A stretch of 64,000 nt of DNA from Streptomyces sp. P3 (GTDB lineage: Bacteria > Actinomycetota > Actinomycetes > Streptomycetales > Streptomycetaceae): positions 7,874,001 to 7,938,000 of the forward strand of contig NZ_CP028369.1 in NCBI RefSeq assembly GCF_003032475.1, read 5' to 3'. The translations under genes were made by a program, and so were the position numbers. Position 1 is the stretch's first letter. The number at the start of each line of letters is the position of its first letter. A model generated the notes under the pieces. It made no database searches, was not told where the DNA came from, and saw nothing but the letters and a program-made list of their open reading frames with translations. Shown here in pieces: positions 8,122 through 14,978 of the stretch.

Positions 8122-9170
8122 CCCGGCTGATCCCCTCACCGGTCGTCGTGGACATCCGCCCGGGTGCCCTGGACGACCTGGTCGGGGTCCTCGCCGACGA
8201 GCGCATCTCGCACTCGGGCAAGCTCGCGATCGCCGTCAGCGGCGGCTCGGGCGCCCGGCTGCGCGAGCGGCTCACCCCGGCCCTGTCCGGCGCCACCTGG
8301 TACGAGGTGGGCGGCGGCACCCTCGACGACGCGGTCCGGCTGGCCGGCGACATAAAGGCCGGCCGTTACGACGCCGTCGTGGGCCTGGGCGGCGGCAAGA
8401 TCATCGACTGCGCCAAGTTCGCCGCGGCGCGGGTGGGCCTGCCGCTGGTCGCCGTGCCGACGAACCTCGCGCACGACGGCCTGTGCTCGCCGGTCGCCAC
8501 CCTCGACAACGACGCGGGACGCGGCTCCTACGGCGTGCCGAACCCGATCGCGGTCGTGATCGACCTGGACGTCATCCGCGAGGCCCCGGTGCGGTTCGTG
8601 CGCGCCGGCATCGGCGACGCGGTGTCCAACATCTCGGCGATCGCCGACTGGGAGCTCGCCAACCGGGTCAAGGGCGAGAAGATCGACGGTCTCGCGGCCG
8701 CGATCGCCCGGCAGGCCGGCGAGGCCGTGCTGCGCCACCCGGGCGGCATCGGCGACACCGGCTTCCTCCAGGTGCTGGCCGAGGCGCTGGTGCTCAGCGG
8801 CATCGCGATGTCGGTGTCGGGCGACTCCCGCCCCTCCTCCGGCGCGTGCCACGAGATCAACCACGCCTTCGACCTGCTCTTCCCCCGGCGGGCCGCCGCC
8901 CACGGCGAGCAGTGCGGACTCGGCGCGGCCTTCGCGATGTACCTGCGCGGAGCCCACGAGGAGTCGGCCTACATGGCCCAGGTGCTGCGCCGGCACGGAC
9001 TGCCCGTCCTGCCGGAGGAGATCGGCTTCACGGTGGACGAGTTCGTCCGCGCCGTGGGGTTCGCTCCCGAGACCAGGCCCGGCCGCTACACGATCCTCGA
9101 ACACCTCGACCTCAAGCCCGACCAGATCAAGGACGTCTACACCGAATATGTCAAGGCCATCGGTAGCTGA
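8109..9170 (+). CDS. sn-glycerol-1-phosphate dehydrogenase-like (AraM/EgsA family)
   Basis: A 353-aa iron-alcohol-dehydrogenase-fold protein. NAD-binding GLGGGKIID is at residues 92-100, followed by AVPTNLAHDG, and the metal-binding histidines are in GACHEINHAFD and AAHGEQCG. This set is typical of the branch that reduces dihydroxyacetone phosphate to sn-glycerol 1-phosphate, known from archaeal lipids and Bacillus AraM. If that activity holds, the locus would make the mirror-image glycerol phosphate rather than the usual sn-3 form. The GTG at 8109 overlaps the upstream gene by 13 bp; the longer open frame from 7962 is a shadow of that gene. It sits between the nucleotidyltransferase and the second transferase, consistent with supplying the substrate to be activated. 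Confidence 0.82.
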   Translation: MPVLTRLIPSPVVVDIRPGALDDLVGVLADERISHSGKLAIAVSGGSGARLRERLTPALSGATWYEVGGGTLDDAVRLAGDIKAGRYDAVVGLGGGKIIDCAKFAAARVGLPLVAVPTNLAHDGLCSPVATLDNDAGRGSYGVPNPIAVVIDLDVIREAPVRFVRAGIGDAVSNISAIADWELANRVKGEKIDGLAAAIARQAGEAVLRHPGGIGDTGFLQVLAEALVLSGIAMSVSGDSRPSSGACHEINHAFDLLFPRRAAAHGEQCGLGAAFAMYLRGAHEESAYMAQVLRRHGLPVLPEEIGFTVDEFVRAVGFAPETRPGRYTILEHLDLKPDQIKDVYTEYVKAIGS

Positions 9171-9927
9171 ACTCAGACCGGTCGTCCACCCCCCGGGGGT
9201 GAAGGACCGGCGCAGCGGTGAGCACTGGATGGGACGCCTCTACATGCGTGAGGTGTCCCTGCGGGTGGACCGCTATCTGGTGAACACCAGGGTCACGCCC
9301 AACCAGCTCACGTATCTGATGACCGTCTTCGGGGTGCTCGCGGCCCCGGCCCTGCTGGTGCCGGGGATCACGGGCGCCGTGCTCGGCGTGGTCTGCGTCC
9401 AGATGTACCTGCTGCTGGACTGCGTGGACGGCGAGATCGCGCGCTGGAAGAAGCAGTACTCGCTGGCGGGCGTCTACCTGGACCGGGTCGGCGCGTACCT
9501 GACCGACGCGGCGGTGCTCGTCGGCTTCGGTCTGCGCGCCGCCGACCTGTGGGGCAGCGGGCGCATCGACTGGCTGTGGGCCTTCCTCGGCACCCTGGCC
9601 GCGCTCGGCGCCATCCTGATCAAGGCGGAGACCGACCTCGTCGGCGTCGCCCGTCATCAGGGAGGGCTGCCGCCGGTCAAGGAGGCGGCGTCCGAGCCGC
9701 GCTCCTCCGGCATGGCGCTGGCCCGCCGGGCCGCCGCGGCCCTCAAGTTCCACCGGCTGATCCTCGGCATCGAGGCGTCCCTGCTCATCCTGGTCCTGGC
9801 CGTGGCCGACCAGCTGCGCGGCGACCTGTTCTTCTCCCGGCTCGGCGTGGCCGTGCTGGCGGGCATCGCGCTCCTGCAGACGCTGCTGCACCTGGTGTCC
9901 ATCCTCGCCTCGAGCAGGCTCAAGTGA
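9148..9927 (+). CDS. second CDP-alcohol phosphotransferase, altered active site
   Basis: A 259-aa membrane protein with about six helices. The segment NTRVTPNQLTYL precedes a CDP-alcohol motif D91..D94-G95..A98-R99..G108..D112, but the fourth aspartate (expected at 116, the proposed catalytic base) is Ala in LDRVGAYLTD. The DNA at 9493-9498 reads GGCGCG, so this is not a reading error within the given sequence. The protein may use another base, accept a different substrate, or act as a non-catalytic partner of the first transferase. ATG 9148 overlaps the upstream stop by 23 bp, and its own stop overlaps the glycosyltransferase start (GTGA), so it is expressed as part of the operon. Confidence 0.82.
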   Translation: MSRPSVAELRPVVHPPGVKDRRSGEHWMGRLYMREVSLRVDRYLVNTRVTPNQLTYLMTVFGVLAAPALLVPGITGAVLGVVCVQMYLLLDCVDGEIARWKKQYSLAGVYLDRVGAYLTDAAVLVGFGLRAADLWGSGRIDWLWAFLGTLAALGAILIKAETDLVGVARHQGGLPPVKEAASEPRSSGMALARRAAAALKFHRLILGIEASLLILVLAVADQLRGDLFFSRLGVAVLAGIALLQTLLHLVSILASSRLK

Positions 9928-10808
9928 GCGCGGCGAAGAAGGTCGGCGCGGTCGTCATCACCATGGGCAACCGCCCCGGCGAGCTGCGCGCCCTGCTCGA
10001 CTCGGTCGCGGGGCAGGACGGCGACCGGGTGGAGGTGGTCGTGGTCGGCAACGGCGCGCCCGTCCCGGAAGTCCCCGAGGGCGTCCGGACGATCGAGCTG
10101 CCCGAGAACCTCGGCATCCCCGGCGGCCGCAACGTCGGCATCGAGGCCTTCGGGCCCGGCGGCCGCGACGTCGACATCCTGCTGTTCCTGGACGACGACG
10201 GCCTGCTGGCCCGCACGGACACCGCCGAACTGTGCCGCCGTGCCTTCGACGCCGATCCGGAACTGGGCATCATCAGCTTCCGGATCGCCGACCCGGACAC
10301 CGGCGTCACCCAGCGCCGCCACGTGCCCCGGCTGCGCGCCTCCGACCCGATGCGCTCGTCCCGGGTGACCACCTTCCTCGGCGGCGCGAACGCCGTCCGC
10401 ACGGAGGTGCTCGCGCAGGTCGGCGGTCTCCCCGGCGAGTTCTTCTACGCCCACGAGGAGACCGACCTGGCGTGGCGGGCGCTCGACGCGGGCTGGATGA
10501 TCGACTACCGGTCGGACATGGTGCTCCACCACCCGACGACCGCACCCTCACGGCACGCGGTGTACCACCGCATGGTGGCCCGCAACCGGGTGTGGCTGGC
10601 CCGCCGGAACCTGCCCGCCCCGCTGGTCCCGGTCTACCTCGGGGTCTGGATGCTGCTCACGCTGGCCCGCCGCCCCTCGGGGCCGGCCCTGAAGGCGTGG
10701 TTCGGCGGTTTCCGGGAGGGCTGGAGCACTCCCTGCGGGCCGCGCAGGCCCATGAAGTGGCGTACGGTGTGGCGGCTGACCCGACTGGGCCGGCCTCCGG
10801 TGATCTGA
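9924..10808 (+). CDS. family 2 glycosyltransferase
   Basis: A 294-aa GT-A fold enzyme. It starts with the nucleotide-binding strand GAVVITMGNRPGELRALL, has the metal-binding acidic cluster FLDDDG near residue 88, the acceptor-side FLGGANAVR segment, and the catalytic-base region YAHEETDLAWR near residue 175. It lacks membrane helices apart from a weakly hydrophobic stretch near residue 235. The family transfers a sugar from a nucleotide donor with inversion, often in rhamnan, galactan or O-antigen assembly at the inner face of the membrane. The GTG start at 9924 overlaps the upstream stop. UDP-galactose from the divergent galE is a possible donor, which is inference. A 97-bp gap follows before the exporter genes. 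Confidence 0.87.
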   Translation: MSAAKKVGAVVITMGNRPGELRALLDSVAGQDGDRVEVVVVGNGAPVPEVPEGVRTIELPENLGIPGGRNVGIEAFGPGGRDVDILLFLDDDGLLARTDTAELCRRAFDADPELGIISFRIADPDTGVTQRRHVPRLRASDPMRSSRVTTFLGGANAVRTEVLAQVGGLPGEFFYAHEETDLAWRALDAGWMIDYRSDMVLHHPTTAPSRHAVYHRMVARNRVWLARRNLPAPLVPVYLGVWMLLTLARRPSGPALKAWFGGFREGWSTPCGPRRPMKWRTVWRLTRLGRPPVI

Positions 10809-10905
10809 CAAGCTCGTCCCTGAGGGCCCCGGGACGTACCGCGGGCCCCCGGCTCATGCGGGTCCCCCAGGGGCTGCGCATCCCGAAGACGAAGGTTTCC
10901 TACCT

Positions 10906-11835
10906 GTGAGTGAGACAACGCATGACGTCGGAGTCGCCGTGAGCGCGCTTCCGTCGCCCGACGAGGGCCTCACGGCGGCGCAGCTGGCAGCCAGGTACGG
11001 GCTGGCCGTGAGCGGCGCCCGGCCTCCGCTGCGGGAGTACGTCCGCCAGCTGTGGGGGCGCCGTCACTTCATCCTGGCGTTCTCCCGGGCGAAGCTGGCC
11101 GCGCAGTACAGCCAGGCCAAGCTGGGCCAGCTGTGGCAGGTGGCCACGCCCCTGCTGAACGCGGCCGTGTACTTCATGATCTTCGGCCTGCTCCTCAACG
11201 CCAGCCGCGGGATGCCCAAGGACGTGTACATCCCGTTCCTGGTCACGGGCGTCTTCGTGTTCACCTTCACGCAGACCTCGGTGATGAGCGGCGTCCGGGC
11301 GATCTCCGGCAACCTCGGCCTGGTGCGGGCACTGCACTTCCCGCGCGCCTCGCTGCCGATCTCCTTCGCGCTGCAGCAGCTCCAGCAGTTGCTGTACTCG
11401 ATGCTGGTGCTGTTCGCCGTGGTGATCGGCATGGGCAGCTACCCGGACCTGTCCTGGACGCTGATCGTCCCGGTGCTGGCCCTGCAGTTCTGCTTCAACA
11501 CCGGCCTGGCGCTGGTGTTCGCGCGGGCCGGCGCCAAGACCCCCGACCTGGCGCAGCTGATGCCGTTCGTGATGCGGACGTGGATGTACGCCTCCGGCGT
11601 GATGTTCTCCATCCCCGTCTTCCTCGCGGACAAGCCGCAGTGGGTGGCGAACGTCCTGCAGTGGAATCCCGCCGCCATCTACATGGACCTCATGCGCTTC
11701 GCGCTCATCGAGGAGTACGGCGCGGAGAACCTGCCCGACCACGTGTGGGCGGTCGCGGGCGGCTGGGCGGTCCTCATGGCCGTCGGCGGGTTCGTGTACT
11801 TCTGGAAGGCGGAGGAGAGGTACGGCCGTGGTTGA
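10906..11835 (+). CDS. ABC-2 type polymer export permease (Wzm/TagG-like)
   Basis: A 309-aa membrane subunit with six predicted helices and the ABC2_membrane features of polysaccharide and teichoic-acid exporters: an amphipathic N-terminal segment (RQLWGRRHFILAFSRAKLAAQYSQAKLGQLWQV) before helix 1, and a C-terminal NPAAIYMDLMRFAL segment that contacts the ATPase. It pairs with the next gene, whose start overlaps its stop by 8 bp. By family it carries an undecaprenyl- or lipid-linked glycan or polyol-phosphate polymer across the cytoplasmic membrane. The GTG at 10906 is the first start after a 97-bp gap. The cargo is inferred from the operon to be the product of genes 5570-10808. Confidence 0.9.
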   Translation: MSETTHDVGVAVSALPSPDEGLTAAQLAARYGLAVSGARPPLREYVRQLWGRRHFILAFSRAKLAAQYSQAKLGQLWQVATPLLNAAVYFMIFGLLLNASRGMPKDVYIPFLVTGVFVFTFTQTSVMSGVRAISGNLGLVRALHFPRASLPISFALQQLQQLLYSMLVLFAVVIGMGSYPDLSWTLIVPVLALQFCFNTGLALVFARAGAKTPDLAQLMPFVMRTWMYASGVMFSIPVFLADKPQWVANVLQWNPAAIYMDLMRFALIEEYGAENLPDHVWAVAGGWAVLMAVGGFVYFWKAEERYGRG

Positions 11836-12619
11836 TCCGCTTCCGGGGGACCGGGCGGGACGCAGGGTCCCGACGGTCATCGCCGACGAGGTCCACATCG
11901 TCTACCGCGTCAACGGCGCCAAGAGCGGGAAGGGCAGCGCCACCGCCGCCCTCAGCCGGATCGTCAAGCGCGGTGAGGAGCGCGGCGTGCGCAAGGTGCA
12001 CGCGGTGCGCGGCGTCTCCTTCGTCGCCCACCGGGGCGAGGCCATCGGCCTGATCGGCTCCAACGGCTCGGGCAAGTCCACGCTGCTGCGCGCCATCGCC
12101 GGGCTGCTGCCGCCGGAGAGCGGCAGGGTGTACACCGACGGACAGCCCTCCCTGCTCGGCGTCAACGCCGCGATGATGAACGACCTCACCGGCGAACGCA
12201 ACGTCACCCTGGGCGGTCTGGCCATGGGCATGTCCCGTGAGGAGATCAGGGAGCGCTACCAGGGGATCGTCGACTTCTCGGGAATCAACGAGAAGGGTGA
12301 CTTCATCAGCCTGCCGATGCGCACCTACTCCTCCGGCATGCAGGCCCGGCTGCGGTTCTCCATCGCCGCGGCCAAGGACCACGACGTCCTGATGATCGAC
12401 GAGGCCCTCGCCACCGGCGACGCCAAGTTCCGCAGGCGCTCCGAGGCGCGGGTGCGGGAGCTGCGCGAGCAGGCCGGCACGGTGTTCCTGGTGAGCCACA
12501 GCAACCAGTCGATCAGGGACACCTGCGACCGCGTGCTCTGGCTGGAACGCGGCGAACTGCGCCTGGACGGGCCGACCGAAGAGGTCCTGCGGGAGTACGA
12601 GAAGTTCTCGGGCAAGTAG
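11828..12619 (+). CDS. ABC transporter ATP-binding subunit (Wzt/TagH-like)
   Basis: A 263-aa ATPase with Walker A GSNGSGKS (77-84), the signature YSSGMQ (167-172), Walker B VLMIDE (187-192) and the H-loop in SHSNQS. A roughly 60-residue N-terminal extension precedes the conserved HAVRGVSF segment, as in TagH and Wzt proteins. It has no C-terminal carbohydrate-binding domain, so it probably exports a polymer without reading a terminal cap. It overlaps the permease gene by 8 bp and is followed by a strong terminator, so it closes the operon. Assignment to polymer export rather than drug efflux rests on this sequence subtype and on its partner. Confidence 0.9.
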   Translation: MVDPLPGDRAGRRVPTVIADEVHIVYRVNGAKSGKGSATAALSRIVKRGEERGVRKVHAVRGVSFVAHRGEAIGLIGSNGSGKSTLLRAIAGLLPPESGRVYTDGQPSLLGVNAAMMNDLTGERNVTLGGLAMGMSREEIRERYQGIVDFSGINEKGDFISLPMRTYSSGMQARLRFSIAAAKDHDVLMIDEALATGDAKFRRRSEARVRELREQAGTVFLVSHSNQSIRDTCDRVLWLERGELRLDGPTEEVLREYEKFSGK

Positions 12620-12629
12620 GCCGCCCGGT

Positions 12630-12663
12630 CGGGGCCCCGCCGGAACTGTCCGGCGGGGCCCCG
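12630..12663 (+). terminator. hairpin terminator closing the 5570-12619 operon
   Basis: A perfect 14-bp G+C-rich stem (12630-12643 with 12650-12663) and a 6-nt loop, 10 bp after the ATPase stop codon. It separates this operon from the hopanoid operon. Confidence 0.85.
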
Positions 12664-12699
12664 CGTCTGCAAAGGAAGCGCCAACTCCCCTCCGGGTAA

Positions 12700-12726
12700 G
12701 GAATCTTGACGCCAATCGGTGTGTTG
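12700..12726 (+). promoter_or_regulatory. sigma-R-like promoter for the hopanoid operon
   Basis: GGAAT at 12700-12704 is followed after exactly 18 bp by GTTG at 12723-12726, which matches the Streptomyces sigma-R consensus GGAAT-N18-GTT used in thiol-oxidative stress. An overlapping TTGACG at 12706-12711 could instead serve as a vegetative -35, although no good -10 follows it. The match to the consensus is observed; the assignment is inference. Confidence 0.5.
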
Positions 12727-12762
12727 TTGTGATGTGCAGAACACCCCCTGCGCACCAGGCTG

Positions 12763-12774
12763 CGTTGTACAACG
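12763..12774. promoter_or_regulatory. 12-bp perfect palindrome, candidate operator
   Basis: CGTTGTACAACG, a perfect 12-bp palindrome about 30 bp downstream of the expected transcription start. It could be a repressor site for the hopanoid operon or chance; no regulator is assigned. Confidence 0.3.
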
Positions 12775-12905
12775 TAAGCTGGACCGGTCCCGAAACGCGT
12801 CAAGTGGGGCGATAACGCTCAGCGCCACGGCCGAAGCCTCGCGCCGACGTGCGGGCGGCGTGTCCGAAATAGTGTGTATTGGGTCGGCAGTGTAGAACGG
12901 GAGAT

Positions 12906-12980
12906 GTGACGGCATTGGCTACGGAAACTCCCCAGCTCAGCGCGGGCCGCGCCGTTTCCGCAGCGGGCGGCCGGGGATGA
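12906..12980 (+). CDS. possible 24-aa leader peptide overlapping hpnC
   Basis: A GTG-initiated frame of 24 codons whose TGA overlaps the hpnC ATG (ATGA). A GGGAG sequence lies just 2 bp before the GTG, closer than usual, so the true start may be the in-frame TTG at 12915. The overlap would allow translational coupling into hpnC. No homology is known to me. It may be an unrecognised leader or a chance frame. Confidence 0.3.
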   Translation: MTALATETPQLSAGRAVSAAGGRG

Positions 12981-13879
12981 CGGCGTCCGTCGCGCCGCGC
13001 ACCGGCGACCCGGTGGACGGCACGCTGGACAAGGCCGCGCACGAGAACTTCCCCGTGGCTCCCTTCTTCCTGCCCCGGGCCTGGCGTGACGACCTCATGG
13101 CCGTCTACGGCTTCGCCCGTCTCGTCGACGACATCGGCGACGGGGACCTCGCCCCGGGCGGCGCCGACGCCCGGCTGCTCGGCGTGTCGGCCGCCGAGGC
13201 GACTGACCGCACGGTCCTGCTGGACGCGTTCGAGGCCGATCTGCGACGGGTCTTCGACGGCACGCCCCGGCACCCCCTGCTGCGCCGCCTCCAGCCGGCC
13301 GTCCGCCGCCGCGCGCTCCGTCCCGAGCCCTTCCTCGGCCTGATCGCCGCCAACCGGCAGGACCAGATCGTCACGCGGTACGAGACCTACGACGACCTCC
13401 TCGCCTACTGCGAGCTGTCCGCCAATCCCGTGGGCCGCCTGGTCCTCGCCGTCACCGGCGCCTCGACCCCCGAGCGGATCCGCCTCTCCGACGCGATCTG
13501 CACCGCGCTGCAGATCGTCGAACACCTGCAGGACGTGTCCGAGGACCTCGGCCGCGACCGTGTGTACCTGCCCGCCGCGGACATGAAGCGCTTTCACGTC
13601 CGGGAAACGGACCTCGCCGCGGCGAGCGCGGGGGCGTCGGTGCGCGCGCTGGTGGCGTACGAGGCGCAACGCGCGCGCGATCTCCTGAATGAAGGCGCCC
13701 CCTTGGTGGGTAGCGTCCACGGCAGGCTGAGACTGCTGCTCGCGGGGTTCGTGGCGGGAGGAAGGGCCGCGATCCGAGCGATCGCCGCCGCCGAGTACGA
13801 CGTACTTCCCGGCCCGCCCAAGCCCGGCAAGCTCCAGTTGCTGCGCGAGGTGGGCGTGACCTTGCGAGGAGAGGGGTGA
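12977..13879 (+). CDS. hpnC: squalene synthase HpnC (hydroxysqualene-forming partner)
   Basis: A 300-aa all-helical prenyl transferase of the squalene/phytoene synthase family. The first aspartate-rich motif is in RLVDDIGDGD near residue 50, the second site in EHLQDVSEDLGRDRVYLP near residue 180. In the established HpnCDE route, HpnD first condenses two farnesyl diphosphates to presqualene diphosphate, HpnC converts this to hydroxysqualene and HpnE reduces it to squalene. It is the first clear gene of the operon and overlaps the next one by 4 bp (GTGA). The order hpnC-hpnD-hpnE with shc downstream makes the assignment firm, although C and D are similar and are separated here by sequence subtype and order. 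Confidence 0.92.
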   Translation: MTASVAPRTGDPVDGTLDKAAHENFPVAPFFLPRAWRDDLMAVYGFARLVDDIGDGDLAPGGADARLLGVSAAEATDRTVLLDAFEADLRRVFDGTPRHPLLRRLQPAVRRRALRPEPFLGLIAANRQDQIVTRYETYDDLLAYCELSANPVGRLVLAVTGASTPERIRLSDAICTALQIVEHLQDVSEDLGRDRVYLPAADMKRFHVRETDLAAASAGASVRALVAYEAQRARDLLNEGAPLVGSVHGRLRLLLAGFVAGGRAAIRAIAAAEYDVLPGPPKPGKLQLLREVGVTLRGEG

Positions 13880-14826
13880 TCCGGACCGTGGAGTCGTCCG
13901 TGCACGTGTCCGCACCGGTACTCGCCGCCTACGGCTACTGCGAGACCGTCACCGGACAGCAGGCCCGCAACTTCGCGTACGGGATCCGGCTGCTGCCCAC
14001 GCCCGAACGCCGCGCGATGTCCGCGCTCTACGCCTTCTCGCGCCGCGTCGACGACATCGGCGACGGCGCGCTGGACGGCGACGTCAAGAGCGCCCGGCTC
14101 GAGGACACCCGGGCACTGCTCACCCGCATCCGCGCGGGCGAGATCGAGGAGGACGACACCGACCCCGTCGCGGTCGCCCTCGCGCACACGGCCCGGGCCT
14201 TCCCGGTCCCGCTGGGCGGCCTGGACGAGCTGATCGACGGCGTGCTGATGGACGTGCGCGGCGAGACGTACGAGACCTGGGACGACCTGAAGGTGTACTG
14301 CCGCTGCGTGGCGGGCGCCATCGGGCGGCTCTCCCTCGGGGTGTTCGGCACCCAGCCGGGGGCGCGTGGCGCCGAGCGCGCGCCGGAGTACGCCGACACG
14401 CTCGGGCTCGCACTCCAGCTCACGAACATCCTCCGAGACGTCCGCGAGGACGCGGCGGGAGGCCGGACCTATCTGCCCGCCGACGACCTCGCCAAGTTCG
14501 GCTGCTCGGCCGGGTTCGAGGGGCCGAAGCCGCCGGAGGGCTCCGACTTCGCGGGTCTCGTCCACTTCGAGGTGCGGCGCGCCCGCGCCCTGTTCGCCGA
14601 GGGCTACCGGCTGCTGCCCATGCTCGACCGGCGCAGCGGCGCCTGCGTCGCCGCCATGGCCGGCATCTACCGCCGGCTCCTCGACCGCATCGAGCGCGAC
14701 CCCGAGGCCGTGCTGCGCGGCCGCGTCTCGCTGCCCGGCCGGGAGAAGGCCTATGTCGCCGTGCGCGGCCTGTCGGGCCTGGACGCCCGGCACGCGTCGC
14801 GACGGAGCGTCAGGAGGCACGTCTGA
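13876..14826 (+). CDS. hpnD: presqualene diphosphate synthase HpnD
   Basis: A 316-aa squalene/phytoene synthase-family enzyme. The motifs are stronger than in hpnC: RRVDDIGDG near residue 55 and LTNILRDVREDAAGGRTYLP near residue 180, the two Mg-diphosphate sites. By family HpnD joins two farnesyl diphosphate molecules to presqualene diphosphate. GTG at 13876 overlaps the hpnC stop; its TGA overlaps the ATG of the following small gene (TGATG). It has an N-terminal AAYGYCETVTGQQARNFAYGI segment typical of the family. Expected to be cytosolic or membrane-associated. Confidence 0.93.
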   Translation: MIRTVESSVHVSAPVLAAYGYCETVTGQQARNFAYGIRLLPTPERRAMSALYAFSRRVDDIGDGALDGDVKSARLEDTRALLTRIRAGEIEEDDTDPVAVALAHTARAFPVPLGGLDELIDGVLMDVRGETYETWDDLKVYCRCVAGAIGRLSLGVFGTQPGARGAERAPEYADTLGLALQLTNILRDVREDAAGGRTYLPADDLAKFGCSAGFEGPKPPEGSDFAGLVHFEVRRARALFAEGYRLLPMLDRRSGACVAAMAGIYRRLLDRIERDPEAVLRGRVSLPGREKAYVAVRGLSGLDARHASRRSVRRHV

Positions 14827-14978
14827 TGGACGTGCCGGGCGACCACGTGGACCGCGGTGACGTCACCGCGGAAAAGCGGTGCGCAACCCTCCGGTGCGGC
14901 GCGGCGTCCCTGACTGCGACGGCCTGCGGTGCAGCATTCAGGCACCGTGGCCGGCCGGCACAGAAGGGTGCACGATGA
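14826..14978 (+). CDS. 50-aa conserved-looking small protein between hpnD and hpnE
   Basis: A 50-codon gene fitted exactly between hpnD and hpnE: its ATG shares a base with the hpnD stop (TGATG) and its TGA overlaps the hpnE ATG (ATGA). The product is basic, with EKRCATLRCGAASLTATACG in the middle and an Arg/Gly/Pro-rich end; four cysteines are present. From memory it resembles the Streptomyces small-protein family DUF6380, which has no known function; I could not search this. The double coupling suggests it is translated. It might instead simply carry ribosomes from hpnD to hpnE. No membrane segment or known motif is visible. Confidence 0.55.
   Translation: MDVPGDHVDRGDVTAEKRCATLRCGAASLTATACGAAFRHRGRPAQKGAR

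Larger units (their letters stand above)
12620..12976 (+). other. 357-bp region between exporter operon and hopanoid operon
   Basis: Contains the terminator at 12630, a sigma-R-like promoter at 12700, a 12-bp palindrome at 12763 and a 24-codon leader frame starting at 12906. If transcription starts near 12733 the hopanoid mRNA has an untranslated leader of about 240 nt. Confidence 0.6.

Noticed and set aside
12620..12976. Riboswitch before the hopanoid operon
   Set aside because: The long leader invited this idea, but I found no known aptamer blocks; only a promoter match, palindrome and short frame.
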